From positions 35,001-99,000 of the forward strand of contig CALNXK010000384.1 in NCBI GenBank assembly GCA_942486035.1: 64,000 bases of DNA, given 5' to 3'. Positions 47,974 to 59,334 of this stretch are shown one piece after another. Under the pieces are notes generated by a model. It had not been told where the DNA came from, did not search any database, and saw only the letters and a list, made by a program, of their open reading frames with translations. How positions within the stretch are numbered: position 1 is the first letter of the stretch; every line of letters begins with the position of its first letter. Both the position numbers and the translations under genes were made by a program. Source of the DNA: Porites lobata. Its lineage: Eukaryota > Cnidaria > Anthozoa > Scleractinia > Poritidae.

Positions 47974-49006
47974 ACAACTTCCAGAAACTGTCAACCCAAG
48001 CACAACGTACTTTTTCTAAAAACGCACAAAATTGGAAGCAGTACCTTGACCAACATACTAAACCGCTATGGGGACATACACAGCTTAACCTTCGCGTTAC
48101 CGCAAGATGGTTTTTATAATTTCTACTGGCCCTTACCATTCGAGAAATCATTTATAAAAGACACGAAGGGAAAGCAACCTAACATCTTGTGCCACCATGC
48201 CAGATGGAACAAGAATCCAATGAAGGAGTTGATGGCCCTGGACTCAGTTTTTATCACAATACTTCGAAATCCTGTCACGCAGTTGGAATCCACTTTTTCC
48301 TACATGGGGTTTGCACACCTTTTCGGAATCGAAACAGGAAGAGATTCCATCGAAGCTTTTATAACTGATCCTAACGGTATCATGGCAAAATTTGCAAAGA
48401 GTTTACTAGCAGAAAATGTCTTTCCTTATCTTAATTTGTTGAAAAATGGGCAGTTTTTTGACTTAGGATTGGACAGTATTCATTTTCATGACGAAGAGAA
48501 GGTATATATACGTAAACATGGCCATAGATGAGATTGCCCGAAATGTTAACCTAGTACTTTTGATGGAATATTTCGATGAATCTCTCGTCTTACTTGCCAA
48601 CGAAGCATGCTGGGATGTACGAGATGTTGTGTATTTTAAGCTTAACCAGCGAAAATCCGCAGACAAAGGAGGCAAATTTTCTAACGAACTCGTTGAAAAA
48701 ATTCGTTTGTGGAACCGAGCCGATGTGCTGCTTTATGATTATTTCAACAAAACGTTCTGGAATCAAATAAAAAAGTTAGGATCCGCGTTTAAGGCTGACG
48801 TAGAGCGTCTAAGATATTACAATGAAATTTTGAGAGAATCCTGTTTAGTTCCCGGGGAGTATAATACAAAAGCCTACACCAAGCAAGCGAGACCAGTTCG
48901 TGGCTACGCCCTGAAGGTAAAACTGGACACCCCTCTGAGGACTCTTTGTGAAAAAATGATAACCAACGAGCTAGACTATTTACAACTTCTTACAGGACGA
49001 AATTAA
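47974..49006 (+). CDS. galactose 3-O-sulfotransferase-like, one frameshift
   Basis: A long exon with an acceptor (TTCGCAG) at 47973 runs to a TAA at 49006. The first frame holds CQPKHNVLFLKTHKIGSSTL, the 5'-phosphosulfate (PAPS) binding loop of the Gal3ST family. FITILRNPVTQLESTFSY follows as the 3'-phosphate-binding segment, then LGLDSIHFHDEE. Near 48500, in a TATATA tract, the frame shifts by one base and continues with VNLVLLMEYFDESLVLLA and conserved C-terminal helices to NELDYLQLLTGRN. The family transfers sulfate from PAPS to galactose on glycolipids or glycoproteins in the Golgi. The N-terminal cytosolic tail and membrane anchor would be in an upstream exon that was not found. The single slip may be a sequencing error or a recent pseudogene. 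Confidence 0.85.
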
Positions 49007-49054
49007 GTTTTCATCTCCTGACGTATGATTTGTATCACCTTTTACAGCAAGGAC

Positions 49055-49203
49055 TCCAAAAGTGTGACCTCCTTTAATTAATTCACATTCTTTCATGTAG
49101 ACATTAGCCAATCAGAAGCCGAGGACAGTCTTCAGCTGGTTTCTGATTGGATTAAATCTGTACGAAAGAATGTGAATAAATCAAAAGCGGTCACAATTTT
49201 TGG
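49055..49203. mobile_element. 149-bp foldback MITE
   Basis: 'aattcacattctttc' is mirrored by 'gaaagaatgtgaat', and an outer pair 'ccaaaagtgtgacc' and 'ggtcacaatttttgg' extends the inverted ends to about 37 bp. It lies in the 3' flank of the sulfotransferase, 50 bp after the stop. Confidence 0.75.
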
Positions 49204-49394
49204 GCTCCGCCATAAGAGATACCGTTTTTCAATAATTTTCGTATTTTCGTTAACATCGAGCTATTTCCCCCCCCTGCGCCCAAAAAAATAAATTTTGCGC
49301 AACCTTTGTTTTTAAATTCTCTTGATATTTCAGTGGTCCCAAGTAAATAAACACATGCTTAAGAAAAACTTTGGGCAGCAAACAAGGGGTATTA

Positions 49395-49493
49395 TAGCCT
49401 GCGAACAGCAGACGCATTTCCGGTCGTCGCTTCTCTCGGCTTTTGGGAGGGAGGGAAGCGACGACTGGAAATGCGTCTGCTGTTCGCAGGCTA
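49395..49493. mobile_element. 99-bp hairpin MITE
   Basis: Near-perfect 38-bp arms start TAGCCTGCGAACAGCAGACG; the loop is about 20 bp. The element begins and ends with TA, as expected for a TA-targeting transposase. Confidence 0.85.
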
Positions 49494-49845
49494 GGGGTAT
49501 TAGGGAAGATGTGCAAATGGAGAATATGCGGTTTGCCTCATTAAAAAAAACATAAATAAATAATTCGCATTTTATCAATAAAATCATTATAATCAGATAA
49601 CGGAATAGATAATTTTTAATTCAGTTAAAAACACTGGTAGATTTCGAGGTGGCGAGGGGACCGAAACCGGAATCCCCTTTTTATCTGAAATCAGTTTAGA
49701 AAAACAAAAATTTTACACGTGTATGTGTTACATGCATGCATAGTGTCATAGTTTCTTTTTGTTTTACTGTTTTCTTTATTTAGTTGTAATATTGTATTAC
49801 CTCCTTTGTTTTTGTCGCCACCAAACAGAAACTACGGTATCTCAA

Positions 49846-50054
49846 TAGGCCATTTGCGGCTAGCCATTCACGTGGTACAAAACCGTCATGCTGGAGAGCA
49901 ACTAAAGTCGTACTGGGACAAGACAAACAAAAGGCATACATAGTTTTAAAGGGTAATTTCAGCTAATTTCCTTTGTTTGTCTCCTCCCAGTGCGACTTTT
50001 GCTCTCCAGCGTGGTGGTTTTGTACTACGTGAATGGCTAGGTGCAAAGGGCCTA
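49846..50054. mobile_element. 209-bp MITE with about 70-bp inverted ends
   Basis: The left end TAGGCCATTTGC continues through 'tagccattcacgt' and 'ctggagagcaa'. The right end mirrors it with 'ttgctctccag', 'acgtgaatggcta' and GGGCCTA. Noncoding. Confidence 0.85.
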
Positions 50055-51386
50055 TACTTATGGAAAGGACAATTGTCTAAAAAGAATTATTTCCTGCACT
50101 TCAAATTTACAATGAAATTTAAGAAGGTAAGGTTCAAATGACAATGATAACCAACTTTCATAAGAAAGGCTTTTGCATTTTAAACAAATCGCACCTCTCT
50201 AGCGATGAAAATAAGCCTTTAAGGTATTAAAAAGTCGCAATTATTTACAAAAAATAAAATTAAAGATGAGAAGTTCGACACAAAGTGTCGATAAACTTAT
50301 ATTTGGGCTTTAGGAAGAAGTAACAATCCCAGGTAAGTAAACAGTGTCAATAATTGCGGAGTTATTACGGTGCTGGCGGGTAGAATTATTGGTGGCGATT
50401 TCGTTGGTGGCGAGATGACCGTAAACCACACTGAGTATCACCGTTCACTAAGACGCGAACAGGTGAAAGTTAGAATACCGATGTTGCTTTGTGACTTTTC
50501 AGTAACTATGAAAAACATTGTATTTGATATAAGCCAGGGGCGTAGCCAGCCCATAGACCTGTAGGCCCGGGCGTACAAATTTATGGGTTGACCACTCTCA
50601 AAGTGTTGGTGAGGTCAGCACGAACTTGTCATGCGTGCAATTTTCAGGATATGTGGAAATGAAAGTCAGCTAGGCCTACAACTAGTCGAAACGCCTTCAC
50701 AGAGAGAAATATGACAAAAACCCAAAGCTTCTCTCCTAGATACTTGTCCGGAGCAAAAATCTTTGGTCACCTATCACACTCTACAGAGCTTGTACGTATG
50801 TGTTTGGTTGTCAACACTTTGACTTCAGCAGCGCCGATTGTGATCACAGGGGACGTTCGTGGGGGAGGAAAGCGTGACGAACCCCAAAGAACGTCTGCGT
50901 GGAAGGATAGAAGGACTGGGGACGAGGTTTGTGAAGGTTTCGGCGCGACAACACGAACACGCTCAACGTTAACTCAATGGCTCAGTATCAACATCCTGTC
51001 CAGCAACAGCCAGGTATTCCTGCAGTTATCTGATGCTTAACTCGAAAACTAAACGACTTTTTTTTTAAAAGGAAAAACTGAAATCGCCAACACTGGCGAA
51101 CTCGCACGTACAGTGTGGTCACGAATTTCACGCTTTTGATTTCAGGGCTTTTAGCTAGTATAGGACATTTAGTGTACTCCTGAAGAGTTGAAAGTTATCT
51201 GCCCTTTAGCTACGGTAGACTAAAGTGTTGAATCGCCTGTATCTACAGGATAATTCAACACACTAGAACGTATAGCTAGCAGCATAGCCTACTGTATAAT
51301 ATTGACTCAGGCTATTTTGGGGTTTGATATCAGTCGGCATTAATTAAGCTTAAATCTGTGCAAGTGTTGAATCGTAATCGTCTATG
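50055..51386. other. non-genic flank left of the large transposon
   Basis: No gene recognised. 'ccaggggcgtagccag' near 50535 resembles the terminal sequence of a dispersed DNA element. A 109-codon plus-strand open frame at 50711 has no family resemblance and no splice support. Confidence 0.45.
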
Positions 51387-51490
51387 CAGGGCTTCTGATA
51401 TTTCGCGCGGTCGCGGACCCGCGAAATTCAGGTATTTCCGCGAAATCCCGCGAAATTTCCAAAAAAACGCGAAATACCGCGAAATCCGCC
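51387..51490. repeat. left terminus with CGCGAAAT motif cluster
   Basis: After the terminal repeat, CGCGAAAT occurs five times within about 70 bp, with TTTCGCGC and TTTCCGCG variants. These words match the E2F-type consensus TTTSSCGC on one strand or the other. The right terminus has the same words. Confidence 0.8.
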
Positions 51491-51678
51491 AGAAATATTG
51501 CCAAATACATGTCGGCAAAACATATTTAATACTTATCTTGGCTATTAGACCGGTTTTATTCACCCCAAACGTCCAAATTTAGCTTGAAACTTCGTCACTG
51601 CAATGAGTAAACAACGTCCCAAAACTACCAGGCGTTTCTAGATTAACGTTGCGAAAAACTGGGCACTAACCATAATGT

Positions 51679-51713
51679 TAAAGAATCTCACCCACCCAGT
51701 TTGCATTGCGCGC
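51679..51713. promoter_or_regulatory. 35-bp subterminal repeat upstream of the transposase
   Basis: An exact inverted copy exists at 59211-59245. It contains TCACCCACCCAG and TTGCATTGCGCGC. It lies 242 bp upstream of the transposase ATG. Perfect conservation of this block within otherwise diverged subterminal DNA points to a transposase-binding or promoter function shared by both ends (inference). Confidence 0.6.
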
Positions 51714-51954
51714 TCACGCTCTACTCACGCTCTTCATTCGCCATTTTCAGGGCCCCCGAAAATCCTAGTTTTATAACCTTGATATTCCATCCTTTCTTTC
51801 GATAATTTATAGGCGTTATTAAGGTCCTGTTTCCTCTGGAATTACTTCTATAGTTTCGGAACTATCTTTGTGATTCACATTCGTGGAAGAAAATTCTTTC
51901 CAAGGGCACTGTGTACTTTGTTTTCTGTCGCGTTTCGTTGAAACGTCGGCCAAT

Positions 51955-54900
51955 ATGGCGGATAGCCGTCCTGCTAGGGGCCGTCCAAGAAGACCAGAAG
52001 GCATCAAACGCCTAAAACTCAGGGAATCTACATACAATCTGTGGATTGAACGGAAGGAGGCCCTTGGGCTACACGGAATTACGAACAATGATTTTGCGGA
52101 GATGCTTCTTCACCAGCAACCTATACGAGAGCGTGATCGATCTCCTCACGCTCATCCAGATGATACTTCACCTCAAGTGCATCAAGGTAAAATATTGAAT
52201 AATTTTTTTAAAAAACTCTCTTTTTTTATTATGCCATTATAGCAGTTTTAGTATTTCGCTATTTTTTTTGTATACATTGCGCATTCTTTCCTATTTTTTG
52301 GTAGGAAGAAGACAGCTATTCCTCCAGTCGACCCCGATGGGTAAAGAAATCAGGACTGAGAATATCACAGTTTCCCCTTTAGCCTTTGCTGGTGCTGCAG
52401 AAAACTCAAGTTTGAGCAAGTGAGTACTTTTAATTTAGCGTAGAGTCTACAATCGGTATGTTGTGTTAAAAGGATAGGCTTGGAAACCTTGTACTAATAT
52501 CATACAACAATAATGAGTTTCTTCATTGCTTCGTTCATGTTTTCTTGTATTTAGGATTGAAGTTGATGAGCTAGAGAACGACCAACTGACTGGGCACAGG
52601 ACTCTTTTGGATGAGCTTTCTAATTGGAATCCCCTGTTTTCCTCTCTAGAGGGCAATCCTCATTCAGAGGCAGAGACTATGAGTGAAGTGGAGTAAGTGT
52701 GTCTATTTCTCTTTGCATTTCTCGAGACAATTTTTTTTTGCTGAGATAAATACTCCCACTCTTATATCAGTTCATAGTTAAGCTGCTTAGCATCTGCTTT
52801 CGCCCTTGCTACCATTATAATTGTTTAAGATAGACCATACCAATGACTGTATCCTGAAAAGGGGGTGGGTAATCAGATATAATGATTTTAGGGATGGGCA
52901 AAACTGTTTTAAATCTGAATATATTTGTGATCCTAAGACCCTCTTTGGGTTTTGGAATTTTGCACTGTAGTGGCCTTATTTTACCGCACAGAATGGAATT
53001 TTATGCAGAAAAAACAACGTTACTTGGATCAGCATTTTCACATCCTGTTACTATTACAAATTTTTATCACAGAAAGTTCTGTTGTACTGTATATTGCATG
53101 AGCAATATTTTATTTTATTAGCTTCACCTATTACATGACACACAGCGAGCAAAACAAAGCTGAATAAGTAAGCATTCATTATTAGGCAAAGATTCCACAA
53201 CACAAATAAGCCAGTTACATTGGTCCCAGAGTTTAAGAACAACAAAGAAGCTACATTTGATTAAAAACAACAACAAAGATGGAAAGACACATTACATGAA
53301 ACATTACATGATGGATAGATGCTAATAATGGTGAATTTGTCATTTCAGGTCTGGTGATCATGCTTCTGATGCTAGTGACTCCGAGACTGCAGATAGCTGG
53401 GACAACAGTGATCAGTTCAGTGAGTCTGATGATGGCAATAGGAGTGAAGAAGAAATAACTTTTGAAAATATAGAAGTCGATCAAACAAGGTAAAGAATGA
53501 CGTGTACTTGTTTATTTTGCCATGGCAATTTGGAAAAGAGTACCTATAAACACTAACCCAATTTTAGTATTTTGAAAAGATTTTTTAAATGTTTATTAGG
53601 TTTGAATGTTGAATTTATGATGATATGTTTATGTTATGTTTCTGTTATTTTTACAGCTTTTTGTCCGAACTTGACAGCGCCACATTGACAGCCCTGGACA
53701 TTGATCTTGAAATGGAAAGTGCCCCCGAAGCAGTAGGAGCGCAGGCCCAGACAGAGGGTGAGCCCACAGGTCCAGCAGATGTGCAGACAGAAGGTGAAAC
53801 ATGCAGTGAGTCATCACCCATCCTTCCTGTCTTTGGCCCAATGACTTTGGATGAGACCATCAAGGATATGAAATCCAGGATAAAGCCTGCAATTGAAGGA
53901 CTGGCAGTACCTGGGGAACACCTGAATAGGTATCTTGAGTTGTTGAAGGTGGACAGGGTTATTGTGGAGGTGGAAAAGATTGTAGAGTTGCTGGAAGGAA
54001 ATTGTCCAGAAATTGGGTGTACAGGTCAACGAAAAGTCGTAAGTAAAAAATTGGAGGGTGGTGTGTTGCTGATAACACACAAGTGTAGTAATGGTCATGG
54101 TGGTGTGTGGAGTTCTTCATCTATTTTGGGTGAAAAACGTGGCCAAAAAATGTACGTGTCATCTGTGTTGTTGGCCTCATCAGTTCTGGTGTCAGGAAAC
54201 AACTTTGAGAAAGTTGCTCTGCTAGCAAAGAGCATGAATTTGAATTTTGTTTCGTCTTCCACATTCTCAAGGGTTCAGAGTTTATATGCTGTACCCAGCA
54301 TCAGGGACATGTGGGATAAAATGAAGGAAGTGGTTTGGAAGGTTTTTGAGAACGATGTTCTTGTGGTTTGTGGTGATGGAAGGATGGATTCCCCTGGGTT
54401 CAGTGCTAAGTACTGTGTGTATACAATGATGGAGCACTACCTTAATGTCATTGTGGATCTTGAGGTGGTTGACAAACGAGAAGCAGGTGGTACGTCCTCT
54501 TTAATGGAGAAGATGGGGTGTAAGCGACTTTTGGAGAGGATGATGAATAGCCTCAAGCTTGGAGAGGTTGTGACGGATGCATCACGAGTCATCATGAAAA
54601 TGGTCAGGGAACTTAAAGGTATTTTTAAGTTTTTATTTTTAATTTTCCCGGGGCATCTTTTTTTCTGTAACAAGTTGGATGTTTTAATACCAAATTCAAA
54701 TCAACCAACCTATTCCAACATACAATACTACCATTGTTAGTTATGAAATAGTAAAACTGCTTTTTCTAATAAATTTACTCTGCTTAAAGGCTAGTTTACA
54801 GAGTGGAATGACAGATTTCCCTTATGGTTTTTTTCTGGTTTCTGAATTTATGACAAATTTATTGTGTCTTTTCACACTTCAATTTGTCCTATGTTAACAC

Positions 54901-56441
54901 ATTTCTAATTTGTTTATTATCATTTTTGCAGAAGCAAATTGTGAAGTGCTTGGAAACCTTTTCCACTCCCTTGACATCTGGCATAAATCTATAAAGCTGA
55001 CTGCCAAGATAACCAGTGTATGTAGATTCTGATTTATTACTTGTACATAATCCCTCAGAACTGATTTAGTCCATTTTGTGTTGTGCTTAACTATATTTTG
55101 TATTCCTATCTCTCAAAATTTCAACAGACTTGACTGCCAATGTGCTTCCTTTTTTATAGGCTGGGAAGATTAAGGGCTGTGAACAACTGTTACAGTGGGT
55201 TGAACCTGTGAGGAACCATTTCTGGCATTGTGCAGAAACTTGTGATGGAGATGTTGAAGAGCTGAAGGTATAAGTCTGACAATTATTTGTTTGACTGTTT
55301 GAAACTGGATTGCTCCTGGTGACATTTAAAATCAAAACAATTTTTATGATTTATTAAGGATATGTGGCTGGGAATCCTACATCATGTCTGTGGAGAGCAT
55401 GAGTGGGATGGCGGGATGTGTTCCCATGGACCACTCACAGAAATAGAAGGTGGAAAAGAATACATCCCTATGACTTCCAAGGCTGCCAAGGAACTCCGAA
55501 AGATTGTTTTAGACCGGGAGTGGCTGAAAAGTCTAGAGCATTATGTCAGGTTCAGGTATGTATTTTTTAGGATCTCTGTGGTTTTAATCACTCTTTCTTG
55601 AAACTATATCAGTTGTGTCCTCAACCAGCTACAATGTTTATAACAACTTACACTTTGTTTGGACTGAGGCAATAAAAATTAATTTTTAACCCATTTTCCT
55701 GTTCCCCTTAACTTTTTCTTCCTAGAGGTTTTTTAGTTACTGGAGAGGTGCATAACAAAGGCCAAATATGACCTCTGACCTTTTGTCAAATTTCCCTCTC
55801 TTGCTAAAATATTGTAAGCAAGTTGAAACTGTTTTCAAGCTTTGAACTAGTAGGTTTTGTGGGGGCTAGATGGACAGGACTTACAGGGAATCTGGCTGGT
55901 CTTTACTTAGTTAAATCATTTTTTTAGGCATACAAGCAATTTGGAAAACTTCAATTCCATGCTTTTAAAGTATGCACCAAAGAGGATTGCCTTTGCGTAA
56001 GTACATTTCACTATTAATTAGACAGTGCATGCTTTACCAGACAATATTAAATGGTGACATTTTCAGATGCTATTGCCCTCCTTAAGTATTAATAAATGGG
56101 TTGTAATATCATGTTTTAGGTATGAAGTTTTTACTGGACGGATTTTGCTCGCAGCTCTTGACCACAATTTTCATGTTTTCCGAAAGACACTGGAAGGCCG
56201 GTTTAAGAAAATTTATTCTAAAAGATCAGGTAACTGGAGGGTGGAACCGGTGAAGGAGTCAAAGCAATATCCTCACATGTCTCTGCTCCAGGCAGACATC
56301 TTAAGACGCCGCAGTGAAGACACAGAAGCTGTTACCAGACACATTGAAGTTTCCCCCGCAAATCCTGTCCATCTGGCTCCAACAATAGCCATGAAAAGGG
56401 CCCCTTCGACTGAGGAGCTGGTCAAAGCCAAATTATCATGA
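51955..56441 (+). CDS. DDE-type transposase, ten exons, 789 residues
   Basis: Exons: 51955-52186, 52305-52419, 52555-52692, 53349-53489, 53657-54618, 54932-55017, 55160-55267, 55359-55555, 55928-55996, 56120-56441. They sum to 2370 nt with all phases matching and no stop. The N-terminus (ARGRPRRPEGIKRLKLREST) is basic, with an AT-hook-like GRPRRP. Residues about 115-290 are acidic and Ser/Glu-rich. The catalytic core shows GDGRMDSPGFSAKY (Asp449), VVTDAS (Asp516), DIWHKSIKLTAKI, and HTSNLENFNSMLLKYAPKR (Glu666). Between them are HFWHCAETCDGDVEELK and EHEWDGGMCSHGPLTE, with Cys/His pairs that may bind zinc. This layout matches a family common in fish and cnidarian genomes; the DDE assignment is my reading of motif order. 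The ATG at 51955 is preferred over one at 51883 because of its context (AATATGG). AATAAATAAA at about 56693 could serve polyadenylation. Confidence 0.85.
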
Positions 56442-56858
56442 TTTCAAATGGAAAAGAAATCACAATAGGTGCCAAAGAACTCTGCATTAGTAAAAATGCA
56501 ATCTTTGAAATTACTTTGAAATGGTGTGTGGAAAAAGAAACTAGATTACATGTACTCCTGTAATACTGCTTAATTCCCCTTTGTTTTACAAGGAAATGTA
56601 GGGAAATTTAGAATAAGCGGTAACAAATTTAACAAAACCCACACTACAGCTTCCTTTGTTGCACACACTCTTTTTTCAGTTTTCAAACCAGTTAGAATAA
56701 ATAAATAGATACATTATTTATTTATGATAATAATTATTGTTATTGTCAGTGGTTGCAAATTTTCCCACAGTTCTTCATCTAAAATATTGAAGGTAAACTG
56801 GTAATGTAAAGAAGCAGGTTTTTAAGGGATAATCCACAAAGAACAAAGCCTCCCATAT

Positions 56859-57139
56859 AGAGCGCTTTTCAATTGAGTGTCGAAAACCAAAACCAAAGTA
56901 ATCACAACGGCCATTCAGAGTAAAGGAAATTATCAGAGGGAGCCAATGACAACTCGAAGTAAACTCGTGTAACCGGTCTGTAGAGCGGGAAAACACGAGT
57001 GACCAAGGAGCGATTGGTTTTAGTTTACATCTGATTGGCTGAGAGGGTGGCGCGAGTTTTCTATACCAATCAAACAGCACAGTAAAGCAAAACCAATTCA
57101 ATCCTGGATTACTTTCAACACTCAATTGAAAATTGCTCT
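56859..57139. mobile_element. MITE between the two convergent genes
   Basis: The ends AGCGCTTTTCAATTGAGTGT and ACACTCAATTGAAAATTGCT are inverted copies of about 28 bp. Inside are scattered 'ccaatc/gattgg' pairs. Noncoding. Confidence 0.8.
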
Positions 57140-57769
57140 AACTGCATACCTCTGTGATTGGAACCCCAACCTTATTGGTGGTATGTGAGAGCTCTAATCA
57201 CTACTTTGTCCTTGCTTCCCATTAGGAGTCAGATTATCAGCACTGGGTTTGAATATAGTAATTTTAGATGAATATAGTTTTGAACATGAGAACCAGACAT
57301 CAACTTAGGGAATTGTTTCATGTTACATCATATTTAATTTGAGCATAATTAAAAGAAAGAAGTGGGCTATAAATACTGTTGTGACATTTCTGGTTGTTAC
57401 GATTCAACAGAAAAAAATTTCTAAAGAGAAATTTAAAAGCATTTTTTGTCAGTAAATAATAAACAAGTAAACATTTCTATAAAACTACATGTTGTCTTTC
57501 TTTACATAGTTTGCATTTCTCCATTTGTAGTAGTACACCTCTGTAAGGCAGACACTTGGTCCTTGAGTCACACTCCCTTTCTTTGACTGAGTAGAAGACA
57601 CACAATACTCATTGAGAAACAGTTATTGCTGGTCCCAAAAGTGTCCAGCTTAGAGGGTTGAATGTATAATAAACAAGAACAGTGAAGAAATAGAACATAA
57701 CTGCACTTCTCTACTTATTTGTATCAATAACAATAAAGGTATTTTGCCCCATGTGAGGGAATCAGGACA

Positions 57770-57945
57770 GTCTGGGATTCTGGAATCCACAATGGATTCC
57801 AGCATTTGTTATTAGAACTTGGATTCTGGATTTCAATCATTAGTGGGATTGTGGATTTCTTCAGTTGTATTCTGGATGCCAAAACCCAGGATTTCTGATT
57901 CCACGATCAAAAATTTTCTGTATTCCGGAATCCGGATTCCCTTTC
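57770..57945. repeat. degenerate GGATTCC-rich interspersed repeat, copy 2
   Basis: Same order of words as the copy at 2830-2990 ('atttcaatcattag', 'cccaggatttctgattcca', 'aaaattttctgtattccgg'). It lies just downstream of the ballast gene's stop codon, so it may be part of its 3' untranslated region. Confidence 0.7.
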
Positions 57946-57973
57946 ATGGCGCAAGATATTTTTTTTTCTAACG

Positions 57974-59114
57974 CTAAGAACGGCGAAAACCCATGTAATT
58001 ACCGTCTGGTGCGGGATATGCTTGACGAATAACTATTACTACACAAGAAGGCAATATTTTTCGATTCCCTCTACCAAGTTTACCAAATTTCCACAATGTG
58101 TATTGCCGGTAAGCGGCCTTCCTGTAACTTTGAGTAGAGTAATCGGGTTCGTCCGCGCGGATGTCGCACCTGGCTCTTATAGCTAATTGCAGCACTTCCC
58201 GATCGAGGCAAACCGTGTTAAACATGACATAAGAAGTTACACATGTCCTCTTTTTGCAACAGACGTTTTCCTGTTCATCCGGCATTCTCCTGCAGACACC
58301 ACAAGTACACCAAGTTTCAGGTATATTTTGCTCTGGTTGAGGCGATGGCGGGTCAATGTCATCGCTTCCGGTTAGCATGTTTCTAGCAAATTCAAGGCTA
58401 CCGCGTCCTTGACTCAGCAGCCTAATAAGAAGCTGGTCTTTATCGTCAGAAGATAGTTTGGTCACAAACTCCTACAAAAAGAAAAGAGAAAGGCGAGGCT
58501 TAAATAAAAATATATCAAAGCTTAGGTGTATAATACGGGGGATGCGCCGAGTCTGGAATAATTTGCATACATGATCCAGGTAAGTAAACTAACTTGAATA
58601 GAATTTTATAACCTCGTAAACAAACCTTTATTTCGCGCTGAGAGTCCTCTACAGCTTGCCTGTGGCGGGCAAAAGCACTCGGATTTCCGATCTCCTGCCC
58701 TTCCGCGACCTGGTTTTTGCAAGGTGCTTTCTTTGTACCACACTTGCAATTTGTAGAACATTTTAGGTTCGCGTTTTGGCACGGACAGCCTGCGTATCTT
58801 GCACTTTTCTTGCGGCTGCAAGTATTTTTACAAGTGCAAACCTACAGCGAATAGAGCTGAAGTTAGTCACAGCAGTAACAACGGGTAACTGAAACGACAC
58901 AAATACAAAATTTTTAGTTTGACCGGATTCTTACCACGCGATTGCTGTCGGCGTCGCTGGTACTTGGCGCAGCGACTGCGCCGGTAACGGTGGTTTCACG
59001 GCTTTGAGCCCTGTTTACGGTTCTAATCGGCGATCCATACGCGTTGACCTCAATTTCCTCATCAGAAAGGTCACTTTCTGAAAAATCACGCTCGCTGTCT
59101 CCTTCAATTTCCAT
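57974..59114 (-). CDS. CXC cysteine cluster plus P2X7-type ballast domain, 297 residues
   Basis: Minus-strand exons 58935-59114, 58626-58841 and 57974-58471 (180, 216 and 498 nt) all join in phase 0. Exon 1 is acidic and Ser-rich (ERDFSESDLSDEEIE). Exon 2 has CTCKNTCSRKKSARYAGCPC and CSTNCKCGTKKAPCKN, spacing typical of the CXC (tesmin/TSO1/LIN54) DNA-binding domain. Exon 3 reads WCTCGVCRRMPDEQENVCCK, then YRQYTLWKFGKLGRGNRKIL, PSCVVIVIRQAYP and GNYMGF. This is the signature of the P2X7 receptor C-terminal ballast domain (P2RX7_C), a zinc-binding fold that in P2X7 also binds a guanine nucleotide. No channel domain is present. The product is probably a nuclear DNA-binding protein encoded by the transposon; its role in transposition is inferred only. 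Confidence 0.88.
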
Positions 59115-59210
59115 AACAAATGTGACCTTTCACGCTTGTCTGGACCTGGCTTATCTTTGACCAAATATGGGAGCGTTATAAGCATATCCCGGATAACAAC
59201 AACAACAAAG

Positions 59211-59245
59211 GCGCGCAATGCAAACTGGGTGGGTGAGATTCTTTA
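59211..59245. promoter_or_regulatory. 35-bp subterminal repeat upstream of the ballast gene
   Basis: Exact inverted copy of 51679-51713. It lies 97 bp upstream of the ballast gene's ATG, so it probably covers its promoter. The paired placement would let one factor act on both ends and both genes. Confidence 0.6.
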
Positions 59246-59334
59246 ATAGCTTTAGCATTCGGTCATTTCGCCAGCGAACAGTTGTTGAAAGAGCAAATCA
59301 TTATTCCTGTTAAAAAAACGTTCACCAACGCTGG

